From the NCBI GenBank assembly GCA_017651245.1, contig JAGCDQ010000007.1:1-64000 (forward strand): 64,000 nucleotides of DNA. Direction: 5' to 3'. How positions within the stretch are numbered: the first letter of the stretch is position 1; every line of letters starts with the position of its first letter. The DNA comes from Bacteroidaceae bacterium. GTDB taxonomy: Bacteria; Bacteroidota; Bacteroidia; Bacteroidales; Bacteroidaceae. Shown in pieces: positions 7,358-16,371 of this stretch. The notes below the pieces were generated by a model. That model was not told the DNA's origin, did no database searches, and saw only the letters and a list, made by a program, of their open reading frames with translations. Position numbers and translations under genes: made by a program.

Positions 7358-7391
7358 TTTGACAGATAATTCCAAATTATCCGTATCTTTG
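7358..7391 (+). promoter_or_regulatory. Promoter before CE1 esterase gene
   Basis: TTTG at 7358-7361 and TATCTTTG at 7384-7391 with a 22-nt spacer; slightly long, but the -7 box is a perfect TAnnTTTG match. The esterase gene may therefore be transcribed independently of the upstream glycosidase. Confidence 0.5.
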
Positions 7392-7420
7392 CAAGCGGAA
7401 TAAAATAGCAAAAGACAATT

Positions 7421-8590
7421 ATGAGAATGACGAGAAGGATGTTGACCATCATATTCACGGTGGTTGTCTGCTCTCAGGTAGCAGCTCAAGGTTTTCGTAG
7501 AGAGAGTTTCCCCGAAGGATCGTATTCCCCTGTGACGAACATCAATCGTGCGGGATATCCTCGGGTCCTTTCCGACAACAGTGTGATGTTTCGTGTGAAT
7601 GCACCACAGGCACAGAACGTACAGATAGACCTTGGCGGCACCAAGTATGACATGACCAAGGGTGAAGGCGCTTGGACGGTGACCACCAAACCACAAGTAC
7701 CAGGATTCCACTATTATTCTCTGGTTGTGGATGGCGTGTCGGTGGCGGATCCTGCCAGCCAGACATTTTATGGATGCAGTCGATGGTCAAGTGCCATTGA
7801 AATTAAGGAAGCAGGAATGGCTGACTTTGAAGTGCAAGATGTTCCGCATGGCGAGGTGCGAACTATTTATTACTACTCCAAGGTGGATGAATCTTGGCGT
7901 CCCCTGATGATTTACACTCCTGCAGGCTATAACGAGGGCAAGCAGGACTATCCCGTGGTGTATATCCAGCATGGTGGCGGTGAGGATCATCGTGGCTGGA
8001 TGGAACAGGGTCGCACGGCGCAGATCATGGACAACCTGATTGCAGCAGGCAAGGCGGTGCCGATGATTGTGGTGAGCAGCAACAGCAACGTGCAGTCACG
8101 CAACGGCGGCATGGGTGGCGGCTACAGCTGGCAGGGCATGCAGACGTTCCGCAGCGAGCTGATTGAAAACGTCATTCCTTTCGTGGAGAAGACCTATCGT
8201 GTGAAGAAAGATCGCAAGAGCCGTGCCATGTGCGGACTCTCGATGGGTGGCGGACAGTCATTCTACATCGGTTTACGAGACCCAGAGGTGTTTGCCAACG
8301 TGGGCGTATTCTCAACTGGTATGTTCGGTGGCATCTCAGGCGCATCCAACTTTGATTTGGAGAAAGAAGTACCTGGTATGTTGACTGACACCAAAACTTT
8401 CAACAAGCAATTTGATGTGTTCTTCCTGAGTTGTGGAGAACAGGATCCACGCATTGAATACACACGAAATATTGTGAAGAAGATGCGTGACGGCGGTGTG
8501 GAGGTGCGTTTTAACTCCTACCCTGGTGACCATGAGTGGCAAGTGTGGCGCAAGTCGCTCCATGAGTTCGCACAATATTTATTTAAATAA
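7421..8590 (+). CDS. CE1-type esterase with N-terminal E-set domain, exported
   Basis: A 389-residue alpha/beta-hydrolase. Residues 1-23 are a signal peptide (FTVVVCSQVAAQ). Residues about 40-125 form an Ig-like E-set (VMFRVNAPQAQNVQIDLGG), as in esterase D/enterochelin-esterase-like enzymes. The hydrolase domain carries the nucleophile elbow GLSMGGG (S274), an acidic segment CGEQDPRIEY and a C-terminal catalytic histidine in PGDHEWQVW (H371). The architecture matches Prevotella and Bacteroides CE1 enzymes, several of which act as feruloyl or acetyl-xylan esterases. Its place between GH51 and an outer-membrane barrel supports a role in xylan side-chain removal. Exact substrate is not visible. 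Confidence 0.85.
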   Translation: MRMTRRMLTIIFTVVVCSQVAAQGFRRESFPEGSYSPVTNINRAGYPRVLSDNSVMFRVNAPQAQNVQIDLGGTKYDMTKGEGAWTVTTKPQVPGFHYYSLVVDGVSVADPASQTFYGCSRWSSAIEIKEAGMADFEVQDVPHGEVRTIYYYSKVDESWRPLMIYTPAGYNEGKQDYPVVYIQHGGGEDHRGWMEQGRTAQIMDNLIAAGKAVPMIVVSSNSNVQSRNGGMGGGYSWQGMQTFRSELIENVIPFVEKTYRVKKDRKSRAMCGLSMGGGQSFYIGLRDPEVFANVGVFSTGMFGGISGASNFDLEKEVPGMLTDTKTFNKQFDVFFLSCGEQDPRIEYTRNIVKKMRDGGVEVRFNSYPGDHEWQVWRKSLHEFAQYLFK

Positions 8591-8620
8591 GCTTTGCCTA
8601 GCCATTTTCATTAAAAACTC

Positions 8621-10873
8621 ATGACCCTTCAAAGAGTACTGACAACTATCCTATTAGGCATCACGACATCTATTAGTGCAATGAGTCAGGATGCCGTTAC
8701 TGACACTACGAAGAAAGCTTCGGGTGACAGCAACAGGAATGTTCTGATGAATGCGTCGTCTGCTTCTCAGCCCCGTCAGATTTCTCTAGGTCTTCCCATT
8801 TCGGGATATGCCTACATCTTCGAGGATGGTCTTCCCGTTTCATACTACAACTATCAGGTATATCCCTATAAGTCCTGGCACAATGGTGTGAGCCACGAAT
8901 CCGTGCAGACGATGGGGCCTCAGGACATGGTACTGAAATATGGCGTCATCACCTACAGCGTGGACAGCAAGTCGAAGTTGGCTGGTGACAAGTTGGAGGG
9001 CAAGGTGAACTACTCGTTGAACCATTTCGGCAGGCACATGGTGGATGCGAACGTGTCCACACCGCTGGGCAAGGGATGGGGCATCAGCGTGGGCACTTAC
9101 CACAACTACGACCCAGGGAGCAATCATCTGGACATGACAAAGCTGCAGGAAAGCGCGCATTTCTACAAAGCCGCCATCTCGAAGACATGGAATGAAGGCA
9201 GGGGGAAGGCTGGTCTTATCTACCAATTCTCGCGATTCAAGGAAATCAACGAGAACTATGGCCCCTTCATTTTTGTGGGCGATGGAAGCGTGAGAAAATA
9301 CGAGGGGTTCAAGTTGGGCACAGACCAATACCGTCCTGCCAACAGCAGGATCAAATACCTGGATGTGGCAACGGGCAAGATGGTGGAAGATGACATTGAT
9401 GACGCCAACACAAGCAAGGTGCATCACGTGAATTTTGTTTTGGATTACCTGTGGAGCAGCGGCGTGAAACTATCCGTGCACAGCAAGTTCAAGCATGGAC
9501 AATCCCTCCGCTCCAATACAACGGTGATGGGTGTAAGCGATGCCCTGCCTGGTAGCGGATACACCTATGAGGACGGAGCCGCGTATCAGGGCAAGGTGCA
9601 AACACGCAGAATGTTGCACTTCGACGGCTTCGAGCATTCATGGATGACGAATGCGGCGTTGTCAGGCAAATCGAAAGACCTGCGCCACAACTGGCGTGCC
9701 GAGGTGGACTACTGGCTCAACCACGCAGGCATCAACACGTCCATGTATCTCTTCGCCCATGAAGCAAAGAAAGACCCCAAGCTCCTGCTGCTCAACGGCA
9801 ACGAGGGTTTCTCCTACAATTCCTATGCTGAGTTCTACAACGGACACGAACATAAAGTGTTTGGCTTGGTGTCAGACGAATGGAACGTTTCCTCTCGCCT
9901 TTGGCTCTATGGAGGCGTGAGACTCGAATACCTGAACGTGCGCGGTCTGGCTGCCAACGACATGAATGAAGGCAATGCTCGCCACGTGGGATTCAGCCTT
10001 GCAGATGCGGGGGTTGTGAAGAATCATTTCAGCAATCACCATTTCAACAGCGCTTTCATCGGCAGTTTGCGCTTTGCCCTATTGCACGGATTCGGTTTGC
10101 AAGCAGAATACTCCTCTGCCACCATTCACTCGCAGCTGTTTCACTACGGAACCTCCACCTATCCCACTCAGAAAGGAATGACCACCAATTACTTCCGAGG
10201 CGGTATCTACTGGAAAAACAAATGGATTGACCTCACCTCGCAGTTGACCCACATCACCATGAGCAACTCGCAGGAGCGTCCAAACCTCAGCCATGTGCTG
10301 ACCAAGGATGCTGGCGACCTGAAAGCGGGCATGAGCGAATCATATACGAAAACCTATTTCTACGACATCGCCACGATCGGATGGCTGACCGATGCCGTCG
10401 TCACACCTGTCAAAGGACTGAGCATACATGTGATGTTCACCATCCGCGACCCGAAATACAAGAACTACACCATCACTCCCACATTCAGCGATGGTGTGAC
10501 CGAAACATACGATTTCACCAACAAGACCATCACAGCCCTGTCCAAGACGGAACTTGAAATAGAACCATCCTACCGCTTTGGCAACTGGCGTGTGTGGCTG
10601 AGTGCCCGCTATTTCAGCAAACAATACATCAACAAGACCAACACGCTCTATTTCAACGGGCGTTGGGAAACCTTCGGAGGTGTTGATTTCAAACTCAACA
10701 GCCACGTAAGTTTCGCTGCTAGCGTGGTGAACATTCTTAATCAGAAGGGAGCTAGTGGCACTATTGCCTCAGCCGACCTCATCACTGACCCAACTCAGTA
10801 CAAGAACTACGTGATGGCAGGCACATTCATTCGTCCTTTCACCTTCGAGTTCACCACAAAATTGAACTTATGA
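8621..10873 (+). CDS. TonB-dependent-receptor-like outer-membrane beta-barrel protein
   Basis: A 750-residue exported protein: signal peptide 1-23, then a short Ser/Asn-rich linker, then a plug-like start (ISLGLPISGYAYIFEDGLPV) and about 20 alternating aromatic strands typical of an outer-membrane barrel, with aromatic patches near the C-terminus (AGTFIRPFTFEFTTKLNL). The usual SusC N-terminal carboxypeptidase-regulatory domain and a clear TonB box are missing, and no SusD gene follows, so it is not a canonical SusCD pair. It is likely a channel or receptor associated with the two upstream glycan-active enzymes (30-nt gap from the esterase). The substrate is unknown. Confidence 0.75.
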   Translation: MTLQRVLTTILLGITTSISAMSQDAVTDTTKKASGDSNRNVLMNASSASQPRQISLGLPISGYAYIFEDGLPVSYYNYQVYPYKSWHNGVSHESVQTMGPQDMVLKYGVITYSVDSKSKLAGDKLEGKVNYSLNHFGRHMVDANVSTPLGKGWGISVGTYHNYDPGSNHLDMTKLQESAHFYKAAISKTWNEGRGKAGLIYQFSRFKEINENYGPFIFVGDGSVRKYEGFKLGTDQYRPANSRIKYLDVATGKMVEDDIDDANTSKVHHVNFVLDYLWSSGVKLSVHSKFKHGQSLRSNTTVMGVSDALPGSGYTYEDGAAYQGKVQTRRMLHFDGFEHSWMTNAALSGKSKDLRHNWRAEVDYWLNHAGINTSMYLFAHEAKKDPKLLLLNGNEGFSYNSYAEFYNGHEHKVFGLVSDEWNVSSRLWLYGGVRLEYLNVRGLAANDMNEGNARHVGFSLADAGVVKNHFSNHHFNSAFIGSLRFALLHGFGLQAEYSSATIHSQLFHYGTSTYPTQKGMTTNYFRGGIYWKNKWIDLTSQLTHITMSNSQERPNLSHVLTKDAGDLKAGMSESYTKTYFYDIATIGWLTDAVVTPVKGLSIHVMFTIRDPKYKNYTITPTFSDGVTETYDFTNKTITALSKTELEIEPSYRFGNWRVWLSARYFSKQYINKTNTLYFNGRWETFGGVDFKLNSHVSFAASVVNILNQKGASGTIASADLITDPTQYKNYVMAGTFIRPFTFEFTTKLNL

Positions 10874-10886
10874 AAAAGTGTCTGTT

Positions 10887-11876
10887 TTACTCTGATTGCG
10901 CCTGAGCTTTCCTCAACACCAAAGAGGTAATCTTCATGCTTTCATTGAGGACAGCGGTGCCAGAGAAACGTTGTACGTCAGCATCTTCTGCCGTATGGTT
11001 TTCTGCAGGAGTACCAGCCTCTGTGTCAAGTGTTGCGTGAGCCCCTCGCTTGTAGGTTTCTTCCTCTAATGAAAATTGCGCATTAAAGAGATTTCTTCCT
11101 CCTGCATTGACTTTGGTGACATTTAGGTTCTTGACGTTGAAGACAATCATGCGACCCGATGAGTGCATATTGGACATGTAGGCATAAATGTCCTCCAGTT
11201 CGGGATTCGCCTTTCCTATATAAGAATTGATTTCAGCGGCTAGAGTGGATGCGATGGACCCCTTGTCGTTATCGCCCAGAGCATCGAAATGAGTAGTGAG
11301 GGTTTCCATCACAGCAGTCTTCTCCTCGATGGACAGTTTCTCGTTGTCAAGTTCCGACATCATCTTGCGTGCATCTGCCAGATACTTGCCTCTTGAGAAC
11401 TGATTGATGTACTGCTCAAATGCCTCGCGGGTATTGTCTTCAACAGCCCGAGCAAAGGAAAGCGAATCGTACTTTTGATTGGCTTTGTCAAGATAAAAAC
11501 CGTCTGGATGCAAATCCAAAAAGTGACGGACGGCCTCCAAAGACAAGGTGCTTTCAGCTGTCTGCCAGTCGTTCCGTTCTGTGAAGAAGCGGTCATGGAG
11601 ATCCTTCAACTGCGAATAGTGGAAGGCGTCTGAATTGTAAGTGTCGAAATACTCATTGAGTGCCGCTTCGAGCGAATCCAGCTGATGGGCGTTCTCATAA
11701 CGGATGATTTTGTCGTAAACTGTACGTTCGTCTGTATCACTACCGCCACGAAAGAAAAGATACCATCCTGCTGCTCCTGCAAGAGCAACGATGACAAGTG
11801 AAATGATGAGAATAGTGGTTACCGCGCTCTTCTTGGCTGGCGGATTTTGATTTTGGTTGTTGTTTTCGAGTGTCAT
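10887..11876 (-). CDS. Single-pass membrane protein with helical periplasmic domain
   Basis: A 329-residue protein with a Gln/Asn-rich cytoplasmic tail, one transmembrane helix (about 20-43, VTTILIISLVIVALAGAAGWYLFF) and a long helical region with TPR-like spacing (SLEAALNEYFDTYNSDAF; AFEQYINQFSRGKYLADA). The C-terminal 100 residues look beta-rich. No family was recognised. It follows a smaller membrane protein gene by 7 nt on the minus strand, so the two form an operon, and it converges with the outer-membrane barrel gene across 13 nt. A scaffold role at the inner membrane is possible but unproven. Confidence 0.6.
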   Translation of the reverse strand: MTLENNNQNQNPPAKKSAVTTILIISLVIVALAGAAGWYLFFRGGSDTDERTVYDKIIRYENAHQLDSLEAALNEYFDTYNSDAFHYSQLKDLHDRFFTERNDWQTAESTLSLEAVRHFLDLHPDGFYLDKANQKYDSLSFARAVEDNTREAFEQYINQFSRGKYLADARKMMSELDNEKLSIEEKTAVMETLTTHFDALGDNDKGSIASTLAAEINSYIGKANPELEDIYAYMSNMHSSGRMIVFNVKNLNVTKVNAGGRNLFNAQFSLEEETYKRGAHATLDTEAGTPAENHTAEDADVQRFSGTAVLNESMKITSLVLRKAQAQSE

Positions 11877-11883
11877 ATATATA

Positions 11884-12357
11884 TTATTGTATTATAGTTG
11901 GCAGAAGGTTGTTGGAATCGTTAAGCACAGACTCTGTCTCACCACCCATGAAAAGTGAGTCGAGCGTCTCTTCGGGCAACAAGGTGTCTGTCACGAGCGT
12001 GTCCTCTGGCTGCATCTCATAAATAGGAACTATCGGCTCTTCCTCCACAACGGCAGCATCCTGGATGGTGTCGCCCGTGCCTTCGAAGGCATGCATCTCT
12101 GGACGAGCATTCTTGTCGAACATCAGAACGCCTACAAAAAAGACTGCTGAAATCGCCAGATAGAAGGTTGTGGAATGCTTGACCGCTTTGCTGTCGGACG
12201 GTTCACGCCACGAAACATAGAAATAGGCACAAGAAATGAGCATCCAAAGGATGCCTATCCAAGTGAATCCGAAAAGCAGACTCTTGACAAAGATGCAGAT
12301 AAAAATGCTAATTGCCACCACTAACCCCAGGTCACTGTAGGAATTTCTGCGTTGCAT
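11884..12357 (-). CDS. Small membrane protein
   Basis: A 157-residue protein with three hydrophobic helices (about 10-28, 30-48 and 66-82) and an acidic C-terminal tail rich in Glu, Asp, Thr and Pro. It is the first gene of a two-gene minus-strand operon with the TPR-like membrane protein. A -7 box (TACCTTTG on the minus strand at 12395-12402) lies 37 nt upstream. No family or function was recognised. Confidence 0.6.
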   Translation of the reverse strand: MQRRNSYSDLGLVVAISIFICIFVKSLLFGFTWIGILWMLISCAYFYVSWREPSDSKAVKHSTTFYLAISAVFFVGVLMFDKNARPEMHAFEGTGDTIQDAAVVEEEPIVPIYEMQPEDTLVTDTLLPEETLDSLFMGGETESVLNDSNNLLPTIIQ

Positions 12358-12394
12358 GGACGTGATAAAAGAATAGTTTTAATGTTTCTGTGTG

Positions 12395-12402
12395 CAAAGG
12401 TA
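12395..12402 (-). promoter_or_regulatory. -7 box of minus-strand membrane protein operon
   Basis: TACCTTTG on the minus strand, followed 37 nt later by ATG at 12357. It is divergent from a plus-strand -7 box at 12445. Confidence 0.5.
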
Positions 12403-12444
12403 CACTTTTTCACTTTTCACTCTTCACTTTTCGCCTAAAATCAC

Positions 12445-12452
12445 TACCTTTG
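12445..12452 (+). promoter_or_regulatory. -7 box of DUF3298 lipoprotein gene
   Basis: TACCTTTG lies 24 nt before the ATG at 12477. Both this and the divergent box at 12395 are exact TAnnTTTG matches, so the gap holds back-to-back promoters. Confidence 0.5.
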
Positions 12453-12476
12453 CACTGCAATTTTGAAAATTGAATC

Positions 12477-13310
12477 ATGAAAAGGCATATCATACATTAC
12501 ATTTATTTGTTTTTAGGAGCTTTTTTCACCATACTTCCGATGTCATGCAATTCGAACAAGGATTGGCAAAACATTGAATTCTACAATGTGGAGAAAATGG
12601 AGCAACTGACAGAGAAACCTCTCGATGCCGAGAAGGATTCCACTGGTTTCGAACCATTGCGGAAGACTGAAAGTAGAGAGATGGATGTGAAGGTGGATAT
12701 GCAGTTTATGAAATCTGAAAATGTGTCCAGCGAAAAGGTGTGTAACCTCATTAACGGGCAGTTGATTGAACTGCTTTTAAAGCAATCAAGCAATCTGGGC
12801 ATCGATGATGCCATTGCCCAATATATAGAAGATGTGAAGTCGGAATTTCATGGTGACGAGGTGGCGAACGTGTATCACGACCACCTGACGGGACGAGCTG
12901 AATACGGAATGGAGAATGTCATCAACTACCGACTGCTAGAGGATGTTTTCACAGGTGGTGCGCATCCTAGCCAACTCACCACTATCTTACGCTTTAACAC
13001 ACAAACAGGCGAGTTCATCACCCTCGATCAAGTGTTCCCCACTACCAATCAACTCCAATTGCAAGATATTCTGCTGACTAAACTGATGAAAGATCAAAAT
13101 GCCCACTCTTTGGAAGAACTGCATAAGAAAGGCATTCTGGAGATGACGGATATGTTCATCAGCAATAACTTCGCTCTTCGCGAAGACAGCATCGAATTCT
13201 ATTATAATGAATACGACATTGCTCCCTACGCCTCTGGAGCTTGCACGATTTGTGTAAGCTATGAGGACGTGAAGGATGTCATTTCCGCTAAATGGGAAAA
13301 CCGTAAGTGA
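12477..13310 (+). CDS. DUF3298 (RsiV/PdaC-like) lipoprotein
   Basis: A 277-residue protein with a lipoprotein signal (FLGAFFTILPMSC, acylated Cys about residue 24), followed by a DUF4163-like and then a DUF3298 domain. The DUF3298 hallmark is FTGGAHPSQLTTILRFNTQT, with a closing YDIAPYASGACTICVSYED. Relatives include the anti-sigma factor RsiV and polysaccharide deacetylase PdaC, where the domain binds cell-wall or lysozyme ligands. No anti-sigma or deacetylase part is present, so only envelope location and ligand binding can be inferred. Its end overlaps the convergent Lrp/AsnC gene by 23 nt. Confidence 0.75.
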   Translation: MKRHIIHYIYLFLGAFFTILPMSCNSNKDWQNIEFYNVEKMEQLTEKPLDAEKDSTGFEPLRKTESREMDVKVDMQFMKSENVSSEKVCNLINGQLIELLLKQSSNLGIDDAIAQYIEDVKSEFHGDEVANVYHDHLTGRAEYGMENVINYRLLEDVFTGGAHPSQLTTILRFNTQTGEFITLDQVFPTTNQLQLQDILLTKLMKDQNAHSLEELHKKGILEMTDMFISNNFALREDSIEFYYNEYDIAPYASGACTICVSYEDVKDVISAKWENRK

Positions 13311-13761
13311 GTTTCAAGGTGTCCATCACAAAGAAGGAACGCACCTGAGAGATATATGGAAACTCACCCAGCTTTTCAAGGATGAACTGCTGGTATTTTT
13401 GCATGCTGCTCACACAGACTTTCAGCAGATAGTCGCCATCGCCCGAGATGTTGTAGCATTCCGTCACTTCGTTCCATGTGGCAACCGTCTCACTAAAGCC
13501 ATTGGCAATCTGCTTGTTAATCTGCTTCATGGACACATTGCAAAAGACCATGAAACCACGCTCCATCTTGTTGGCATCGAGCACAGCCACATAACCTTTG
13601 ATGTAGCCCATTCGTTCCAAACGGCGCTGACGTTCATAAGTGGGTGTGACCGACAGGTGAATCTTTTGTGCCAACTCCTTGGTGGTCAGACGGCTGTTGT
13701 CCTGGACAATGCGAAGAATTTGAAGGTCAATCTCATCGAGTTCGTGAATGTAGGTTTCCAT
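13288..13761 (-). CDS. Lrp/AsnC family transcriptional regulator
   Basis: A 157-residue regulator with an N-terminal winged helix-turn-helix (DEIDLQILRIVQDNSRLTTK, HLSVTPTYERQRRLERMGYI) and a C-terminal RAM ligand-binding domain (CYNISGDGDYLLKVCVSS). Family members sense amino acids or related metabolites as oligomers. ATG at 13761 is chosen because the HTH starts immediately after it and the size fits the family; the longer upstream frame is not family-like. It is the last gene of the minus-strand run from nitroreductase to this regulator, 11 nt after maf. Its target genes cannot be told from sequence. Confidence 0.88.
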   Translation of the reverse strand: METYIHELDEIDLQILRIVQDNSRLTTKELAQKIHLSVTPTYERQRRLERMGYIKGYVAVLDANKMERGFMVFCNVSMKQINKQIANGFSETVATWNEVTECYNISGDGDYLLKVCVSSMQKYQQFILEKLGEFPYISQVRSFFVMDTLKLTYGFPI

Positions 13762-13772
13762 AAGTAATGATA

Positions 13773-14372
13773 TTAAAAGTTTTTTAATTCGGTATAAAGT
13801 CGTTGGATGGGCAATCCCATCACATTGAAATAAGAGCCTTCGATGCGAGTGACTGCCACGTAGCCAATCCATTCCTGAATGCCATACGCACCAGCCTTGT
13901 CGAAAGGCTTGTAGTGGTCCACATAGTAAACAATCTCCTCGTCTGTCAATTCTGCAAAAGTGACCTTTGAGGTGGAAGCGAACTGCGTGGTCTTCTCCTT
14001 TGTCACAATCGACACACCCGTAATCACTTCATGCGCATGACCCGACAGTTCCTTGAGCATCTGTATCGCTTCTCCCCTATCTTTTGGCTTGCCCAGCACC
14101 TGCCCGTTGTCATACACGATAGTGTCGGCGGTGATAATCATCTCGTCATCTGCCATCGATTGCTTGTAGGCTTCGGCTTTCTTGCCTGATATATACATGG
14201 GAATCTCCTCTCCCTTCAAAGTGACAGGATAACTCTCGTCAATATCTTGTAAAGTGCGCACCTCGAAGTCAATGCCCAATCCGCCCAAAAGTTCCTTTCT
14301 TCTGGGGGAATTGCTGGCAAGAACGACTCGATAGCCTTCTACCAACCGAAAGCCGTGCTGTTGCGCATCCAT
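13773..14372 (-). CDS. maf: Maf-like nucleoside triphosphate pyrophosphatase
   Basis: A 199-residue Maf/HAM1-related enzyme expected to hydrolyse dTTP, UTP or modified nucleotides to monophosphates. The signature [12 protein letters not shown] lies at about residues 18-29, followed by [20 protein letters not shown] and the C-terminal [20 protein letters not shown] loop, as in the YhdE branch. The N-terminus is about 15 residues longer than in many homologues. It overlaps kdsC by 34 nt, so translational coupling is likely. Confidence 0.92.
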   Translation of the reverse strand: MDAQQHGFRLVEGYRVVLASNSPRRKELLGGLGIDFEVRTLQDIDESYPVTLKGEEIPMYISGKKAEAYKQSMADDEMIITADTIVYDNGQVLGKPKDRGEAIQMLKELSGHAHEVITGVSIVTKEKTTQFASTSKVTFAELTDEEIVYYVDHYKPFDKAGAYGIQEWIGYVAVTRIEGSYFNVMGLPIQRLYTELKNF

Positions 14373-14857
14373 TTGTCTTGTGCTTTTAAGATTTGTTCCA
14401 AAATATCACGCGCACAGCCCTCTCCTCCCTTTTTATGGGAAATGTAGGTGCACATGGCTTTGATTTCAGGAGCAGCATCAGCAGGACAGCAAGGCAAGCC
14501 ACATTGCTGGAGCACCTCATAGTCAGGGATATCATCGCCCACATAACAGATCTCCTCGTTGAGGAGGTTGTACTTCTCCTTCAGTTCGTTGTAGGTGCTG
14601 ATTTTCACAGAAGCACCCAGCACGACGTCTTTCAATCCAAGACCCTCATAGCGGATGCGCACAGCTTCAGTCCTGCCACCTGTGATGATGGCAAGGATGA
14701 GTCCGCACTTCACGGCATGCTGCATCGCATAGCCGTCCTTGATGTTGACTGTTCTCATGGGGTCACCGTTGGGATGTTGAGGAATGGTTTCACAGGAGAG
14801 GACGCCATCCACATCGAAGAAAACGGCACGTATTTTTTTCAAATCGTAGTTAATCAT
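14339..14857 (-). CDS. kdsC: 3-deoxy-D-manno-octulosonate 8-phosphate phosphatase
   Basis: A 172-residue HAD-superfamily phosphatase that removes phosphate from KDO-8-P in lipopolysaccharide core synthesis. The motifs are FFDVDGVLS (nucleophile and general acid Asp), ITGGRTEAV, a lysine in [12 protein letters not shown], and [13 protein letters not shown]. Length and lack of a large cap match KdsC, which functions as a tetramer. ATG at 14857 is preferred over TTG at 14866. It overlaps maf downstream and follows the DUF2520 gene by 21 nt. Confidence 0.9.
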   Translation of the reverse strand: MINYDLKKIRAVFFDVDGVLSCETIPQHPNGDPMRTVNIKDGYAMQHAVKCGLILAIITGGRTEAVRIRYEGLGLKDVVLGASVKISTYNELKEKYNLLNEEICYVGDDIPDYEVLQQCGLPCCPADAAPEIKAMCTYISHKKGGEGCARDILEQILKAQDKWMRNSTAFGW

Positions 14858-14878
14858 AAACTTCAATTTTTCATTTTT

Positions 14879-15643
14879 TCATTTTTCCTCATGGATGCTT
14901 TTGCTCATGAGTTCATATATCTTTTGCATTTCAGGATTTTCGTCAAGGAGTTGTATCTGTTTGGCAATCACATTTTCGTCCCAACGCACAGCTGGGCCTG
15001 TTTGTGCCTCTTGGGGTGACATCGAATAGAGTTTGCTGGCTGTTTCGTCTATCAACGGAAGCATCACATTGAATGGAATATTCCCGTGTTTCTTCAACAA
15101 ATCTGCACCCAAACTGAAGCAATGGTTGGCAAAGTTGCAACAGAAGACAGCCGACAGATGCAGGTACTTTCGGTTCTCGCTATCAAGTTCGTAAACGGTA
15201 TCGGAGATGGTCAAGGCAAGTGTTTTCAAACATTGTAAATCATCCTTGCTCTTTGCTTCAACAAAGCAAGGTATTACGCTGAAGTCCACTTCCTTATTCT
15301 TTGAGAAAGTTTGCATCGGATAGAACACGCCACGACGCTCAAAAGGAAACACATCCATCGGCATGCTACCAGCCGTATGAACAAACAATTGTCCCTCACG
15401 ACCTTCCTGCAAAGAGGATGCCACAGCAGACAAAGCAGAGTCCTTTATAGAAATGACAAACACATCCGCACGTTTTATCACCTCCTTCAGGTCCGTTGTG
15501 TGTGAACAATGCAACGCGTCTGCCAATGCACTGGCAGATGCTTCTGTCCTGCTATACACTTGCACGATTTCATGACCTGCACGAAACAGTGCTTTACCTA
15601 AGTTCGTGGCAAGATTGCCAGCTCCAATCAATACGATTTTCAT
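14879..15643 (-). CDS. Rossmann-fold DUF2520 oxidoreductase-like protein
   Basis: A 254-residue protein beginning with the NAD(P)-binding loop IGAGNLATNLGKAL (residues 6-19), then AGSMPMDVF and FYPMQTFSK, followed by a helical DUF2520 domain (LHLSAVFCCNFANHCFSLGA; GPAVRWDENVI). It resembles 6-phosphogluconate-dehydrogenase-like and F420-NADP-reductase-like proteins. Substrate is not known for the family. It overlaps the nitroreductase gene by 4 nt and precedes kdsC, which fits a single operon. Confidence 0.82.
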   Translation of the reverse strand: MKIVLIGAGNLATNLGKALFRAGHEIVQVYSRTEASASALADALHCSHTTDLKEVIKRADVFVISIKDSALSAVASSLQEGREGQLFVHTAGSMPMDVFPFERRGVFYPMQTFSKNKEVDFSVIPCFVEAKSKDDLQCLKTLALTISDTVYELDSENRKYLHLSAVFCCNFANHCFSLGADLLKKHGNIPFNVMLPLIDETASKLYSMSPQEAQTGPAVRWDENVIAKQIQLLDENPEMQKIYELMSKSIHEEK

Positions 15644-16179
15644 TCTTCCTCAGGGAATGGTCCCACATGCACATTTTCCCATTTCAAGTTCTCCTCATCC
15701 TGTGGCTTGCGCTCGATGGCAGGATAGCCAATGCCAATCACACATTCAGCGGTCAAGTTCTCAGGGTATCTCAACAAGAAACGGAGCACATTATCTGATG
15801 ATTCGCCATTTTCCATAAAGCGATTGCGAATCTGACACCAACAGGAGCCTAAACCAAGATCTGTAGCCTGATATTGCATCGTGACAGCAGCCAACGAAGC
15901 ATCCTCACACCATGCGTCCGTCACCTCTCGGTCGCCCAACACAACGATTGCCACTTTTGCTCCAGCGATGAACTGGCTGCCCATCGGACGACAAAGAGAA
16001 ATCTTCTCCAACAATACCTTATCATCCACCACCACAAAGTGCCATGCACGAGTTCCCTTACTCGTTGGTGACATCAGTGCAGCACGAAGAATCGTTTGTA
16101 AATCCTCTGCCTTGATGTCCTCGTCGGTAAACTTACGTACACTACGACGCTTTTGCACTAAATCTCTGAAATTTTCCAT
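15640..16179 (-). CDS. Nitroreductase-family flavoprotein
   Basis: A 179-residue FMN-dependent oxidoreductase of the nitroreductase superfamily. Features include the N-terminal FMN-contact motif RRSVRKFTDED, ALMSPTSKGTRAWHFVVVDD and the late GLGSCWCQIRNRF segment. The length is usual for the short single-domain class. ATG at 16179 was chosen; TTG at 16188 is possible. It heads the minus-strand operon continuing through DUF2520, kdsC, maf and the Lrp-type regulator. Natural substrate cannot be inferred. Confidence 0.88.
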   Translation of the reverse strand: MENFRDLVQKRRSVRKFTDEDIKAEDLQTILRAALMSPTSKGTRAWHFVVVDDKVLLEKISLCRPMGSQFIAGAKVAIVVLGDREVTDAWCEDASLAAVTMQYQATDLGLGSCWCQIRNRFMENGESSDNVLRFLLRYPENLTAECVIGIGYPAIERKPQDEENLKWENVHVGPFPEEE

Positions 16180-16261
16180 TGTTTTCAATTTAATTATGTG
16201 AATTTTTGTGTAAAGTTAGCAAACTTTCGTCATACAAGCACCATCTTTGAGAGATTTTTCC

Positions 16262-16269
16262 TATCTTTG
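16262..16269 (+). promoter_or_regulatory. -7 box upstream of mltG
   Basis: TATCTTTG matches TAnnTTTG about 100 nt before the mltG ATG. A TTTG at 16246-16249 is too close to be an ideal -33 box. Confidence 0.35.
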
Positions 16270-16371
16270 CCCTAACTTTTAAGAATTTGTAAGAACTGAA
16301 TTGACTTATTTCCTATAAAAAAGCAAAAGAAGTACGCTTTTTTACTGAACATCTCAACATATCAAGAAAAA

